Source: Methylotenera_A sp040079935
GTDB taxonomy: Bacteria > Pseudomonadota > Gammaproteobacteria > Burkholderiales > Methylophilaceae
Assembly: GCA_040079935.1 (NCBI GenBank)
Contig: JBEBJI010000004.1
Coordinates: forward strand, 65,426 to 129,425
DNA length: 64,000 nt
Direction of reading: 5' to 3'
Of this stretch, positions 26,122 to 35,246 are shown in pieces. The notes beneath the pieces were generated by a model. That model saw only the letters and a list, made by a program, of their open reading frames with translations, did no database searches and was not told the origin of the DNA. Position 1 is the first letter of the stretch. The number at the start of each line of letters is the position of its first letter. A program made the translations under genes and the position numbers.

Positions 26122-27189
26122 ATGTCAGCTATTAAAACACAAACTACAAGCTTGCATACCGCTTTTAAAAAACTGCCGCTGGTTGATATTTCTTTACTGT
26201 ACTCACCAATTAAAGCTGAGCGGGAAAAAGCCGCAAAAGCACTTGGAAAAGCTGCCCACGATGCTGGATTTCTTTATGTGATAGGGCATGGTGTGCCAAA
26301 GCATTTGATTGAAAATTTAAAAACACGTACTCGTGAATATTTTGCTCAAAGCTATACGCAGAAAATGCAAGACTACATCGGCAATTCAAATAATCACAGT
26401 GGTTACGTACCAGAAGGAGAAGAGCAGTACCTAGATGCAAAACCTGACCTTAAAGAAGCCTACGATGTTGGCTTTGACCTGCAAGATCCAGAAAAATTTA
26501 GACCGATGCTGGGGCCAGATCGCTGGTCGAATTTCCCTGGTTTTAAAGAAGATATCAAAGCCTATTACGATGCAGTTTTTGCGTTAAATCATGTGTTGTT
26601 TCGTGGTTTTGCTTTGGCATTAGATTTGCCAGAAGATAGTTTTACTAAGTTAGTGACTACGCCACCCAGTCAACTACGACTTGTGCATTATCCATTTATA
26701 CCGGATGCCCCAGAAGACAGGCCTGGCATAGGCGCACATACTGACTATGAGTGCTTTACTATTTTATTGGCTACTGCAGATGGATTAGAAGTGCAAAATG
26801 GCGTAGCTGAATGGATTGATGCGCCAGTGATTGATGACGCATTTGTTATTAATATTGGCGATATGTTGGAAGTGTTAAGTAATGGCTTTTATATGGCGAC
26901 AATGCACCGTGTGCGTAAAGTTAAACAAGAGCGATATTCATTCCCTATGTTTTGCGCTTGCGATTACGATACAGTAATTAAACCTGTTGAATCATTGTTG
27001 TCTGCAGACAACCCTTCGCGTTATGAATCAGTCATATGTGGTGAGCACTTATACGCGCAAACCATGCAAACTTTCGCCTACCTAAAAAAGCGTCTCGCAG
27101 ATGGCGCTATATCGCTGCCAGATGGTGCTAAAAATTTAGCTTCTTTTGGGCATCAAGCACAGCAAGCTAGCACAAACGCCATGGTATGA
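26122..27189 (+). CDS. 2-oxoglutarate/Fe(II)-dependent dioxygenase (isopenicillin N synthase-like)
   Basis: A 355-residue protein. The N-terminal DIOX_N domain has LPLVDISLL and A-G-F-L-Y-V-I-G-H-G-V-P. The catalytic domain has the Fe ligands H-T-D-Y-E-C-F and M-H-R-V, and the 2-oxoglutarate-binding R-Y-S-F-P. This fold includes ethylene-forming enzyme and the guanidine-releasing homoarginine/arginine hydroxylases. Given the guanidine locus next door and the sigma-54 promoter, a role in releasing guanidine from an alkylguanidine is a reasonable but unproven guess. It overlaps the next gene by 4 bp (ATGA). Confidence 0.85.
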   Translation: MSAIKTQTTSLHTAFKKLPLVDISLLYSPIKAEREKAAKALGKAAHDAGFLYVIGHGVPKHLIENLKTRTREYFAQSYTQKMQDYIGNSNNHSGYVPEGEEQYLDAKPDLKEAYDVGFDLQDPEKFRPMLGPDRWSNFPGFKEDIKAYYDAVFALNHVLFRGFALALDLPEDSFTKLVTTPPSQLRLVHYPFIPDAPEDRPGIGAHTDYECFTILLATADGLEVQNGVAEWIDAPVIDDAFVINIGDMLEVLSNGFYMATMHRVRKVKQERYSFPMFCACDYDTVIKPVESLLSADNPSRYESVICGEHLYAQTMQTFAYLKKRLADGAISLPDGAKNLASFGHQAQQASTNAMV

Positions 27190-28160
27190 CCTTAAAAGAG
27201 CTGTTAAATTTGCACAGTGTGCGCTCCAAAAAAAGTGTACCAGATTGGCTGCTCGGCTGTTTTAGGCGCCATTCAATCACTTTTGGTAATGGCCTAGCTG
27301 ATACAAAAATGCAGGTTTATTGGCTGCAAAGTCGCAATTTTACTATTGATATACGTTTGCCAATAGATGCTGATTTAGTTGCTGCTAAGCAGCTTGCCAG
27401 CTATACACGGCAAGAATTAGAACAGCTTGCCAATTATGAAGGTTTTTCTGCAAACACGAATTGGGACGGTGAAATGTTAAGCTGGCAGGCCGCTGATGCA
27501 AGTTTACAGATACATAATCGCTGGACTGAGCCAGCTCTATTAAAGCGTGTAGGCAATTGTATGGTGGAGTTTTGCCCTAGTAATGCTTATATTGAAGATT
27601 GGCGCTTGCAGCCATCAAAGCCAGGGCCGTTGATTGGCTTACGTTTGATTGAGGAGCTCGAGCTGGATAGTGGCTTAGTTAGGCATAAAGGAGGCGGGTT
27701 AATTGTATGCGGCGATTATGCTGGCTTAACGCTAGGTAGGGCGCAAACGGTAGTCAAATCATTTGCGGATGTGACACTGAATGCAATGGTCGAACAGGCG
27801 GATAAGAATATGGCCATTATGTCTCAGTTATTCAATTTTGAAACTTCAGTGGCTAAAGGTTCGCTTAAAACAGGGTTTAGCATCTTTCAATCCACTCAAC
27901 CTTCACGTGTCACTAGTGATTTATTTCCGCTGGATGGTTTTGAGCAACCTAGCAAATATCAAGATATAGATTTGGGCGTTGTTGAAGTAATTCGACAAAA
28001 GCTAACGATTGATGGCAAAGCCTGCGAGCGACTATTTTTAATTGACACGCTGGAATCTGATATTGTTTACAGTCAAACCACTTCAATGAGCGCAGAAACA
28101 GAAGCTTGGTTTGAGCGCGAATCATCAACATTGACAAGATATACTGAGGTGTTGTCTTAG
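27186..28160 (+). CDS. Uncharacterised protein, paralogue A of a pair bracketing the guanidine locus
   Basis: A 324-residue protein of a family I do not recognise, with no signal peptide or membrane helix. It is clearly related to the product of 43838-44545. Both have W-[LM]-Q-x-x-x-[FY]-x-I-D-I-R-[LI]-P near residue 55, then Y-T-x-[EQ]-E-L-x-Q-L-A and an A-Y-[IL]-E-x-W-R segment. The extra roughly 90 residues here lie in the C-terminal half. It is translationally coupled to the dioxygenase gene. Confidence 0.7.
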   Translation: MTLKELLNLHSVRSKKSVPDWLLGCFRRHSITFGNGLADTKMQVYWLQSRNFTIDIRLPIDADLVAAKQLASYTRQELEQLANYEGFSANTNWDGEMLSWQAADASLQIHNRWTEPALLKRVGNCMVEFCPSNAYIEDWRLQPSKPGPLIGLRLIEELELDSGLVRHKGGGLIVCGDYAGLTLGRAQTVVKSFADVTLNAMVEQADKNMAIMSQLFNFETSVAKGSLKTGFSIFQSTQPSRVTSDLFPLDGFEQPSKYQDIDLGVVEVIRQKLTIDGKACERLFLIDTLESDIVYSQTTSMSAETEAWFERESSTLTRYTEVLS

Positions 28161-28166
28161 CTTTTT

Positions 28167-29051
28167 TTAATCGTCTAAGAAGTTAATTATTGCGTTTGTA
28201 AATGCTTCAGGCGAGTCTTGCTGCACCCAATGTGAAGCACCTTCAATACCATGAAAAATTGCACCTGGAATCTCACTAGCTAATTGCAATCCATCTTCTG
28301 ACTTTTGCCAAGGATCGTTTAAACCCCAAACTATCATGGTTTTAGCTTTAATCGTATGGTGCCGATCAACCAATGCCATGGTTTGGTTAGCGTTTAGCGC
28401 AGAGGCATTTCTAAGTAAACTTAGTTTGCCTACTTCGCTTGCCCAAGGCGCAATAATACCTTGTCTGAATTCATTGTTAAGGCGATTTTTATTAAAAATC
28501 CCAGCACTTAGACTATCTTCTAATACGCTTACAAGGTCGGCAATAGGTCGAGATTTCCACCTAATAGGATGTCCAAAGTCTAGCATATCATCATCAAAAC
28601 GGTCGTAACATACAGAGTTTGTAATGACGAGTCTCTTGACAACAGTTTGATGCTCAATCGCTAAAATAAGCGCAACTGCGCCGCCAGTATCATGGCCAAC
28701 TACATCAACTTGTGCGATATTAATCGCTTTCAGTAAGGCTAGTATCATCCTCGCTTGGTCTTGAAACGAGCGGTCAAAGCAGTCACTACGGTCTGACCAA
28801 CCATGCCCCAGAAAATCAGGTGCAATTACGCGATAGCCAGTTTCAACTAATGTTGGAATTACAGCATGATAGAGAAATCCCCATGTTGGTATGCCATGCA
28901 TGAGTAAAATTGTGCCGCGTTTGGCTTTGCCTGCGTCAATATATCGAATAGCAACGGGTACATGGGCGACTTTTCCTGCTGGCAGAATAATCTCTTTTTG
29001 TGCATTCCTAAACTCCTGCCATGTTGGCCAATTAGCAATATTTGGTTTCAT
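28167..29051 (-). CDS. Alpha/beta hydrolase with Asp nucleophile (dehalogenase/epoxide hydrolase-like)
   Basis: A 294-residue protein. The oxyanion segment is LLMHGIPTWGFLYH. The nucleophile elbow is V-V-G-H-D-T-G-G, with Asp in the nucleophile place as in haloalkane dehalogenases and epoxide hydrolases. The acid loop is W-G-L-N-D-P-W, and the catalytic His lies in G-A-S-H-W-V-Q-Q-D-S-P. It is convergent with paralogue A. Its start faces the sigma-54/riboswitch region. The substrate is unknown. Confidence 0.82.
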   Translation of the reverse strand: MKPNIANWPTWQEFRNAQKEIILPAGKVAHVPVAIRYIDAGKAKRGTILLMHGIPTWGFLYHAVIPTLVETGYRVIAPDFLGHGWSDRSDCFDRSFQDQARMILALLKAINIAQVDVVGHDTGGAVALILAIEHQTVVKRLVITNSVCYDRFDDDMLDFGHPIRWKSRPIADLVSVLEDSLSAGIFNKNRLNNEFRQGIIAPWASEVGKLSLLRNASALNANQTMALVDRHHTIKAKTMIVWGLNDPWQKSEDGLQLASEIPGAIFHGIEGASHWVQQDSPEAFTNAIINFLDD

Positions 29052-29154
29052 TTAAGAATCTAAATATGGTGATGAGAAACTATATAGCTTACGCATTTAA
29101 TTTAAGAGATGCTATGTGTAAATTAAAAAAATCTGGTGCAAGCAGTCAACTTAA

Positions 29155-29171
29155 CGCACTTTAATGGTGCA
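29155..29171. promoter_or_regulatory. NtrC-like enhancer site upstream of the guanidine operon
   Basis: CGCACTTTAATGGTGCA matches the E. coli glnA NtrC site TGCACTATATTGGTGCA at 14 of 17 positions. It lies about 85 bp upstream of the sigma-54 box at 29255. A further half-site TGGTGCA occurs at 29134-29140. Confidence 0.6.
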
Positions 29172-29254
29172 ATATAAATCTCATTGATTTTTAAAGCCAA
29201 CCAATTGATAGGTTAAGTGATTGATATAGATGCTAAATTATAAATTCATGAAAA

Positions 29255-29270
29255 TGGCACGCTATTTGCG
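29255..29270 (+). promoter_or_regulatory. Sigma-54 promoter for the guanidine operon
   Basis: TGGCACGCTATTTGCG is a nearly perfect -24/-12 element (TGGCACG-N4-TTGC) with correct spacing. Transcription would start near 29281, giving a 200-base leader that contains the riboswitch. Confidence 0.8.
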
Positions 29271-29324
29271 TTAACTAAAATAGCGAGAAAGCGGTTTTAT
29301 ACATTTGTAATCGCTAAAAATTTT

Positions 29325-29436
29325 ACTAAAGATGACTAGGGTTCCGGCTTTAATAATTTTAAGGCGTCTGGTCCAAGAGTTGTCGGCCACAAGCAATTGG
29401 CTACACGGAGGGATAAAAGCCCGGGAGGATGCGCTT
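29325..29436 (+). promoter_or_regulatory. Guanidine-I (ykkC) riboswitch
   Basis: The leader carries the conserved ykkC blocks in order. CTAGGGTTCCGGC is at 29336-29348, GTCTGGTCCAAGAG at 29366-29379, and ACACGGAGGGATAAAAGCCC GGGAG at 29403-29427. The A-C-A-C-G-G and A-A-A-A-G-C-C-C-G-G-G-A-G blocks are diagnostic of the guanidine-I aptamer. It ends about 45 bp before the first transporter gene. I do not see a clear terminator stem, so control may be at ribosome access (AGGAG at 29469). Confidence 0.9.
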
Positions 29437-29479
29437 TTTAATGCTGCCTTCTCGACCTTTATCAACTTAGGAGCCTAAC

Positions 29480-30469
29480 ATGCTATTAATTCAACGAAAT
29501 CTATTTAAACGTTTTTTTGCGGCATCTGCCTTGTCTGCAGCGATGCTATTTTCTGCACCTTCTATCGCTGTAGAACCTCTTAAAATTGGTTACAGTGACT
29601 GGCCAGGTTTTGTGGCATGGCAAGTTGCGATTGATAAAGGTTGGTTTAAGGAGGCTGGTGTTGATGTTAAATTTGAATGGTTTGATTATGGTGCCTCAAT
29701 GGAAGCTTACAGTGCTGGCAAGCTTGACAGTGTTGGTTTAACCAATGGTGATGCCTTAGTTGTAGGGTCGGGTGGCGCTAAAAATACCATGATAATGATT
29801 ACTGATTATTCAAACGGTAATGACATGATTATTGGTAAGCCAGGTGTTAAAAGTCTTAAAGATTTAAAAGGTAAAAAAGTGGGTACCGAATTGGGTATTG
29901 TTGACCATCTTTTGCTGTTGTATGGCCTAGAGCAATTAGGCATGAAAGAGTCTGACTTAACACTGGTTAACACCAAAATAAACGATACGCCACAGGCGCT
30001 AGCGTCAGGCGATTTGGCTGCTATTGGTGTATTTCAACCAAGTGCTAACCAAGCCCTAAAGCTCGTCCCTGGTTCTAAGCCAATATATACTTCAGCACAA
30101 GCACCAGGCCTAATTTACGATGTGTTTGTGGTAACGCCAGCAAGCTTATCTAGCCGCAAAGATGATTGGGCAAAGGTTGTTGGTGTTTGGGGCAAAGTCG
30201 TTAGTTACATTAATGACCCGAAAACTCAACCTGATGCATTAAAAATTATGTCTGCCCGCGTTGGCCTAACACCGAAAGAATATAAACCATTCTTAAAAGG
30301 CACTAAATTACTTTCTATAAAAGAAGGCAAGGCTGCAATGGTAAAAGCGGATGGCCTGAAGTCACTCTATGGTTCATCTAAAATTGCAGATGACTTTAAT
30401 GTAAAAAATGCTATCTACAAAACCCCGCAAGATATTGATAAAGCGATTGACCCAGTTTTTTATAAATAA
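29480..30469 (+). CDS. ABC transporter substrate-binding protein (NitT/TauT type), probable guanidine importer
   Basis: A 329-residue periplasmic protein with a signal peptide (F-F-A-A-S-A-L-S-A-A-M-L-F-S-A-P-S-I-A) and an NMT1/SsuA-like fold. Its opening is L-K-I-G-Y-S-D-W-P-G-F-V-A-W. It is the first gene after the guanidine riboswitch, and its ribosome site is AGGAG. Proteins of this subgroup accompany guanidine/urea carboxylases. The ligand is inferred from the riboswitch and operon. Confidence 0.85.
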   Translation: MLLIQRNLFKRFFAASALSAAMLFSAPSIAVEPLKIGYSDWPGFVAWQVAIDKGWFKEAGVDVKFEWFDYGASMEAYSAGKLDSVGLTNGDALVVGSGGAKNTMIMITDYSNGNDMIIGKPGVKSLKDLKGKKVGTELGIVDHLLLLYGLEQLGMKESDLTLVNTKINDTPQALASGDLAAIGVFQPSANQALKLVPGSKPIYTSAQAPGLIYDVFVVTPASLSSRKDDWAKVVGVWGKVVSYINDPKTQPDALKIMSARVGLTPKEYKPFLKGTKLLSIKEGKAAMVKADGLKSLYGSSKIADDFNVKNAIYKTPQDIDKAIDPVFYK

Positions 30470-30506
30470 CTTTAATAAGCAGTTAGCTATATAAAAAGGG
30501 GTAGAA

Positions 30507-31496
30507 ATGCAGTTTTTCCCGCGGGCGGCAGAATGGCTAGCCACTTGGTTTGTTGTGCGTCAAGACTTAAGCGTTAGTAGACGCAAATTAATCGGTTGGC
30601 TATCTTTTCTGATACCTATATTTATTTGGTGTGCGGTAAGTTATGTGCCATTTATTTGGCATCCTGTAATTCATGTACAAAATCCTGGAGAAGTTGATTA
30701 CTTTCAGGAAGACATGCTGATAGATAAGGCTATTTTTAAAGAAGAACTAGCCAATATGCAAGCTCAGGGCAAACTTATTCCACAAGGCTATTCTGCAAAT
30801 CCTATATATTTACCTGCGCCACATGAAGTTGCAAAGGCTTTTTATACAGCCTTTACAACGCCACCAGTGCAAAAAGATGCGCTGTGGTTGCACCAAAGTT
30901 TATGGCAAAGTGTTCAAGTTATTTTTTTGGGATTTTTTATATCCTCGCTAATTGGTGTTCCGCTTGGCATTTTGTGCGGTACTTATTCTGTATTTTCAAG
31001 GCTGGCTGAGCCTTTTATTGAATTCTTTCGTTATTTACCGGCACCTGCTTTTGGTGCTCTGATGGTAGCAATTTTGGGTATTTATGATGGGCCAAAAATT
31101 GCCATTATTGTTATTGGTACTTTCTTTCAACAAGTGCTAGTCATTGCTAATACCGCACGCAAGTTAGATTATAGCCTGCTGGAGGCAGCCATGACATTGG
31201 GCACTACTAAATTCAAGCTATTACAGCATGTAGTCATCCCAGGAATTTTGCCAGATTTATATCGCGATCAGCGCGTTTTGCTGGGTTGGGCTTGGACCTA
31301 TTTAATTGTAGCTGAGTTAATAGGTACTTCTACTGGCATTACTTGGTTCATTACCCAGCAAGCGCGTTATCAGCATTTTGATAACGTATATGCTGCAATT
31401 TTTATTATTGGCTTTATTGGGCTTGGGATGGATTTAATCTTAGCTTGGTTAGGTAGACGATTGTTCCGCTGGGATAGACCAGCTAACAAAGAGTAG
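30507..31496 (+). CDS. ABC transporter permease, probable guanidine importer
   Basis: A 329-residue permease with six or so helices and the BPD_transp_1 signature E-A-A-M-T-L-G-T-T-K-F-K-L-L-Q-H-V-V-I-P. Compared with ordinary NitT/TauT permeases it has an extra N-terminal region of about 100 residues, including one helix (about 30-50) and a periplasmic stretch. It lies 37 bp after the binding-protein gene. Confidence 0.85.
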   Translation: MQFFPRAAEWLATWFVVRQDLSVSRRKLIGWLSFLIPIFIWCAVSYVPFIWHPVIHVQNPGEVDYFQEDMLIDKAIFKEELANMQAQGKLIPQGYSANPIYLPAPHEVAKAFYTAFTTPPVQKDALWLHQSLWQSVQVIFLGFFISSLIGVPLGILCGTYSVFSRLAEPFIEFFRYLPAPAFGALMVAILGIYDGPKIAIIVIGTFFQQVLVIANTARKLDYSLLEAAMTLGTTKFKLLQHVVIPGILPDLYRDQRVLLGWAWTYLIVAELIGTSTGITWFITQQARYQHFDNVYAAIFIIGFIGLGMDLILAWLGRRLFRWDRPANKE

Positions 31497-31510
31497 GTTG
31501 GATAGATCAA

Positions 31511-32428
31511 ATGGATAAAACAATAAACAATATGTTACCAAGTTACTTAGATCAGTCACCTGAAGTAAAAGCACGTTTTGATAAGCTTAAAAATCGAGAT
31601 GTGATTTTAGAAGTGAAAAATTTAGTGAAAACCTATAAAACCAATAAAGGTGAAACGGTTGCGCTGAATAATGTGAGCTTTAAAACCCATAAGCGAGAAT
31701 TTGTTTGCATTATTGGGCCTTCTGGCTGTGGTAAATCAACGCTCGCGCGGGTATTGGCAGGCTTAGAAAGCTATTCTGGTGGTGAGGTTTTGCTTGATGG
31801 TAAACCAGTCACAGGCCCAGGCCGTGATCGTGGCATGGTGTTTCAAGGCTATACATTATTCCCTTGGCGAACAGTCAAACAAAACGTGATGTTTGGCTTA
31901 GAGATGAACGGTATGGGCAGTATTGAGGCTGGCAGAGAAGCCGAATTATGGCTGGAGTTGGTAGGCCTTGAAAAATTTGCTAATGCGTATCCACATGAGC
32001 TTTCAGGCGGTATGAAGCAGCGCGTGGCCATTGCACGTGCGCTCGTCAATCAGCCGCGTATTTTGTTAATGGACGAACCATTTGGCGCTTTAGATGCGCA
32101 AACGCGCGCCAAAATGCAGGCGCATTTGCTCGAGATTTGGCGCAATATCGACATCACGATTGTATTTATCACGCACGACTTAGACGAAGCGATTTTCTTA
32201 GCAGACCGCATCTTAGTCCTCAAAGCACATCCCGGTGAAGTCATGGAATTGATTGAAGTACCTGTGCCGCGTCCGCGGAATTTAACGCAATCCAATTCGC
32301 CTGAATTCCTAGCGACCAAAGCCAGACTAGAAGCGCTGATTCATCCACAAGAAGAGCCAGAAACAACTGAAATACCGATTCAACAACGCATGATTCGCTT
32401 TGTGAATGTAGCGGATAACGTGGAGTAA
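31511..32428 (+). CDS. ABC transporter ATP-binding protein, probable guanidine importer
   Basis: A 305-residue ATPase. Walker A is GPSGCGKSTLARVLAGL, the Q-loop V-F-Q-G-Y-T-L-F-P-W-R-T, the signature L-S-G-G-M-K-Q-R, and Walker B I-L-L-M-D-E-P-F-G-A-L-D. An H-loop (I-T-H-D-L-D-E-A) follows. The N-terminal 30 residues and the C-terminal tail after residue 260 exceed the nucleotide-binding domain. It completes the importer. Confidence 0.9.
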   Translation: MDKTINNMLPSYLDQSPEVKARFDKLKNRDVILEVKNLVKTYKTNKGETVALNNVSFKTHKREFVCIIGPSGCGKSTLARVLAGLESYSGGEVLLDGKPVTGPGRDRGMVFQGYTLFPWRTVKQNVMFGLEMNGMGSIEAGREAELWLELVGLEKFANAYPHELSGGMKQRVAIARALVNQPRILLMDEPFGALDAQTRAKMQAHLLEIWRNIDITIVFITHDLDEAIFLADRILVLKAHPGEVMELIEVPVPRPRNLTQSNSPEFLATKARLEALIHPQEEPETTEIPIQQRMIRFVNVADNVE

Positions 32429-32432
32429 TACG

Positions 32433-33203
32433 ATGACAATGGAATGGTCTAAAACGACTTGGGATGAAATTCCTGCAAAGTTAAAAGCAGCCAATTGCTC
32501 GGCCATTTTGCCGATTGGCGCCACCGAGCAACATGGCCCACACATGGGATGCGGCATGGATTATGTATTGGCAGATGTGTTATGCAAAGCAGTGGCAGAA
32601 AAAACCAAGGTACTGATGCTACCTACCATGCCTTATGGTTGCTCAATCGGCCATAGCCAGCGCTGGCCGGGCACCATTGCCTTACAACCCATTACCTTAA
32701 TTAATACGATTAAAGACATGGGTGACTGGGCTTACCACAGTGGCGTACGGCGCTTGTTTATCGTCAATGCGCATGTCACTAATGCGGCGCCTTTGCGCTG
32801 TGCGCTGGAAATGCTGCGCGCAGCCCATGACGACATGATGATTGCTGTGATTAACACTGCGCATTTAAGCAAACGCGCCAAAGAGTTTCAGCATGCGGAT
32901 GGTGATGACTGGCATGCCAATGATGGTGAAACCTCGCTCATGTTAGCGACCGCTTCCGAGATGGTGCGCCCTGATAAATTAAAGATGGCAGATGACCCAG
33001 ATCGTACAGCAGGTTTGGTGTTTTCTCACCCTGTCAACAGAACCAGTTTAAACGGCGTAACAGGCACGCCGAGTATAGCAAGTAAAGAAAAAGGCGATGA
33101 GTGGTTCGCTTGGATGGTCGAGGATTTAAGTGGTGTTGTGACAAAAGGTACACAGGAGAATCCTCCTTTGGAGTATTCATATTTTGATAAATTTAGCGAT
33201 TGA
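32433..33203 (+). CDS. Creatininase-family amidohydrolase
   Basis: A 256-residue metal hydrolase. The metal site is I-G-A-T-E-Q-H-G-P-H-M-G-C-G-M-D, with the usual E-x-H and D. The usual N-G-H-G-G-N loop is changed to N-A-H-V-T-N, keeping the His but losing the glycines. The later G-E-T-S carries the metal Glu. The family includes creatininase and gamma-glutamylamide hydrolases. Lying beside a glutamine-synthetase-like ligase, it may hydrolyse a gamma-glutamyl or cyclic guanidine compound. The assignment is uncertain. Confidence 0.8.
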   Translation: MTMEWSKTTWDEIPAKLKAANCSAILPIGATEQHGPHMGCGMDYVLADVLCKAVAEKTKVLMLPTMPYGCSIGHSQRWPGTIALQPITLINTIKDMGDWAYHSGVRRLFIVNAHVTNAAPLRCALEMLRAAHDDMMIAVINTAHLSKRAKEFQHADGDDWHANDGETSLMLATASEMVRPDKLKMADDPDRTAGLVFSHPVNRTSLNGVTGTPSIASKEKGDEWFAWMVEDLSGVVTKGTQENPPLEYSYFDKFSD

Positions 33204-33222
33204 TGAAGAAGGACGACAAGGT

Positions 33223-34584
33223 ATGAAAACAGCAGCAGAAGTAAAAGCCATTGAGCAGGTATTAAAAGACAAAGGGGTGAAATACTGCATCGGTGCCTAT
33301 GTGGATATTCATGGTATCCCCAAAGCGAAAGTCGTGCCGATTGACCATTTACCCCAAATGTCTGGCGGGTCAGAACGCTACACCGCCTATGCCTTGGATG
33401 GCTTAGGTCATGGTCCAAGTGACGATGAAATTACCTCAGTCCCTGACTTGGATCATATTATTCAGCTGCCCTGGGAGCCGAAAGTGGTTTGGATGCCAGC
33501 GGATAATCACTTTCAAGGAAAGCCATACCCGCTCAATACCCGCGTCGCGCTGAAAAATGTGTTAGCAGAAGCCGAAAAAATGGGCTTTGGCATGAATTTA
33601 GGTATTGAGTGCGAAATCTATTTATTCAAACAAAACGCAGATGGCAGTTTAAGTATCCATAACCCAGATGATAAATTGGGCAAAGCGGCATATGACGTCA
33701 GCACTTTTATGGATAACTTTACTTGGCTCGATAAAATGGCAACCGCCATCAATGATTTGGGTTGGGATTTGTATTCGTTTGACCATGAAGATGGTAACAG
33801 CCAATTTGAGTTTGATTTTAACTATAGTGATGCGCTCACCATGTGCGACCGCTTTACGTTCTTCCGCTATATGGCTAAGCATTATGCAAAAGAAGAAGGT
33901 TTGCTCGCGACCACCATGCCTAAACCGTTTGCCAATAAAACGGGTACTGGTGCGCACTTTAATATGTCTCTATATGACCTTAAAACAGGCAAAAACTTGT
34001 TTGCCTGCGACCCAAAAGACGACCCACGTGGTTTAGGTTTAACGACGTTAGGCTATCAATTTATTGCAGGTATTCTCAAACACGGGCCGGCCCTCTGCGC
34101 CACCTTTGCGCCTACAGTAAATAGCTACAAGCGCTTGGTGCGTCGTGGTGCCATGAACTACTTTAGCTGGGCGCCAGTATTTAACTCGTTTGGCTCTAAC
34201 AACCGCACCAATTCTGTACGCGTGCCAATGGGCGGTGGGCGTTGTGAGTCTCGTAATGCCGATGGCGCTGTGAACCCGTACTTAGCAGCAACCCTAGCGT
34301 TAGCCGCTGGTTTAGAAGGTATTAGAGAAGGCTTAAACCCAGGCAAACCAAATGAAGATAACTTATACGAAATGACGGAAGAAGAACGCGCAAAACGTGG
34401 TATTAGCTTTTTGCCACAAACCTTGCAAGAAGCGGTACATGCCTTTGCGGCTGACCCATTGGTTGAAAAAACCTTGGGTAAAGGCTTAAGCGATGAGTTT
34501 ATTAAATATAAAACAGAAGAGTGGGAAGCCTATCACCAGTCAGTTAGCCAGTGGGAGATTAGCCGTTACAGCCACATGTTTTAG
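33223..34584 (+). CDS. Type III glutamine-synthetase-like ligase
   Basis: 453 residues from ATG 33223, chosen for the upstream AAGGACGACAAGG. The N-terminal beta-grasp has Y-V-D-I-H-G-I-P-K-A-K-V-V-P. The catalytic domain has G-I-E-C-E-I-Y-L-F, G-N-S-Q-F-E-F-D, G-A-H-F-N-M-S, N-S-Y-K-R-L and R-C-E-S-R-N-A-D. It belongs to the type III/GlnT-like group that includes gamma-glutamylmethylamide synthetase. It may join glutamate to ammonia or to an amine or guanidine from the pathway. It is not the housekeeping GlnA, as it lacks the adenylylation loop layout. Confidence 0.85.
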   Translation: MKTAAEVKAIEQVLKDKGVKYCIGAYVDIHGIPKAKVVPIDHLPQMSGGSERYTAYALDGLGHGPSDDEITSVPDLDHIIQLPWEPKVVWMPADNHFQGKPYPLNTRVALKNVLAEAEKMGFGMNLGIECEIYLFKQNADGSLSIHNPDDKLGKAAYDVSTFMDNFTWLDKMATAINDLGWDLYSFDHEDGNSQFEFDFNYSDALTMCDRFTFFRYMAKHYAKEEGLLATTMPKPFANKTGTGAHFNMSLYDLKTGKNLFACDPKDDPRGLGLTTLGYQFIAGILKHGPALCATFAPTVNSYKRLVRRGAMNYFSWAPVFNSFGSNNRTNSVRVPMGGGRCESRNADGAVNPYLAATLALAAGLEGIREGLNPGKPNEDNLYEMTEEERAKRGISFLPQTLQEAVHAFAADPLVEKTLGKGLSDEFIKYKTEEWEAYHQSVSQWEISRYSHMF

Positions 34585-34592
34585 CAAAACAT

Positions 34593-35246
34593 ATGAATGA
34601 ATTGAATACTCAGCAAAGTGCACTAATTGTGATTGATATGCAGCGAGATTTTTTGGATGCAGGTGGCTATGCAGCTAAAGCCGGCATGGATGTTTTCATG
34701 CTACGCAAGCCCATTCCGTTTATTTGTACTTTGTTAAAAGCTGCACGCAAAAATAAAATATTGGTGATTCATACAAGGGAAGGACATCGTTCAGATTTGA
34801 GCGATTGTCCGCCTACCAAGCTAGTGCGCAGTCGCCAAGCGGGTGCCGAGATTGGCAACAAAGGACCGCTTGGTAGGCTACTGGTTCGCGGCGAATATGG
34901 TCATGACATTATTGCTGAATTAAAGCCAATAGCAGGTGAGCCAATTATAGATAAACCTGGTTACGGCGCGTTTCATCAGACCGATTTGGCGCAAATTTTG
35001 GCTACATATGAGATTAAAAAATTATACATAGTTGGCATCACGACTGAAGTGTGCGTGCATTCTACTTTGCGTGAAGCTATCGATCGCGGCTACGAATGTG
35101 TTTTGATAAGTGATGCATGTGCTTCGGCGCATGCTGATTTGCATGATGCAGCGATGAAAATGGTGTCCGTAGAAGGTGGTATTTTTGGCAGTGTGCAAGA
35201 TACAAAGACTGTAATGGAAGAGTTAAGGAATGTGTATGGTAGTTAA
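34593..35246 (+). CDS. Isochorismatase-fold cysteine hydrolase
   Basis: A 217-residue hydrolase with the Asp-Lys-Cys triad of the family: V-I-D-M-Q-R-D-F, D-K-P-G-Y-G-A-F and G-I-T-T-E-V-C-V-H-S-T. Relatives include biuret and ureidoacrylate amidohydrolases, which often accompany carboxylase/allophanate hydrolase genes. It lies 8 bp after the ligase and overlaps the next gene. Its substrate is probably a linear ureide or amide of the pathway. Confidence 0.85.
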   Translation: MNELNTQQSALIVIDMQRDFLDAGGYAAKAGMDVFMLRKPIPFICTLLKAARKNKILVIHTREGHRSDLSDCPPTKLVRSRQAGAEIGNKGPLGRLLVRGEYGHDIIAELKPIAGEPIIDKPGYGAFHQTDLAQILATYEIKKLYIVGITTEVCVHSTLREAIDRGYECVLISDACASAHADLHDAAMKMVSVEGGIFGSVQDTKTVMEELRNVYGS

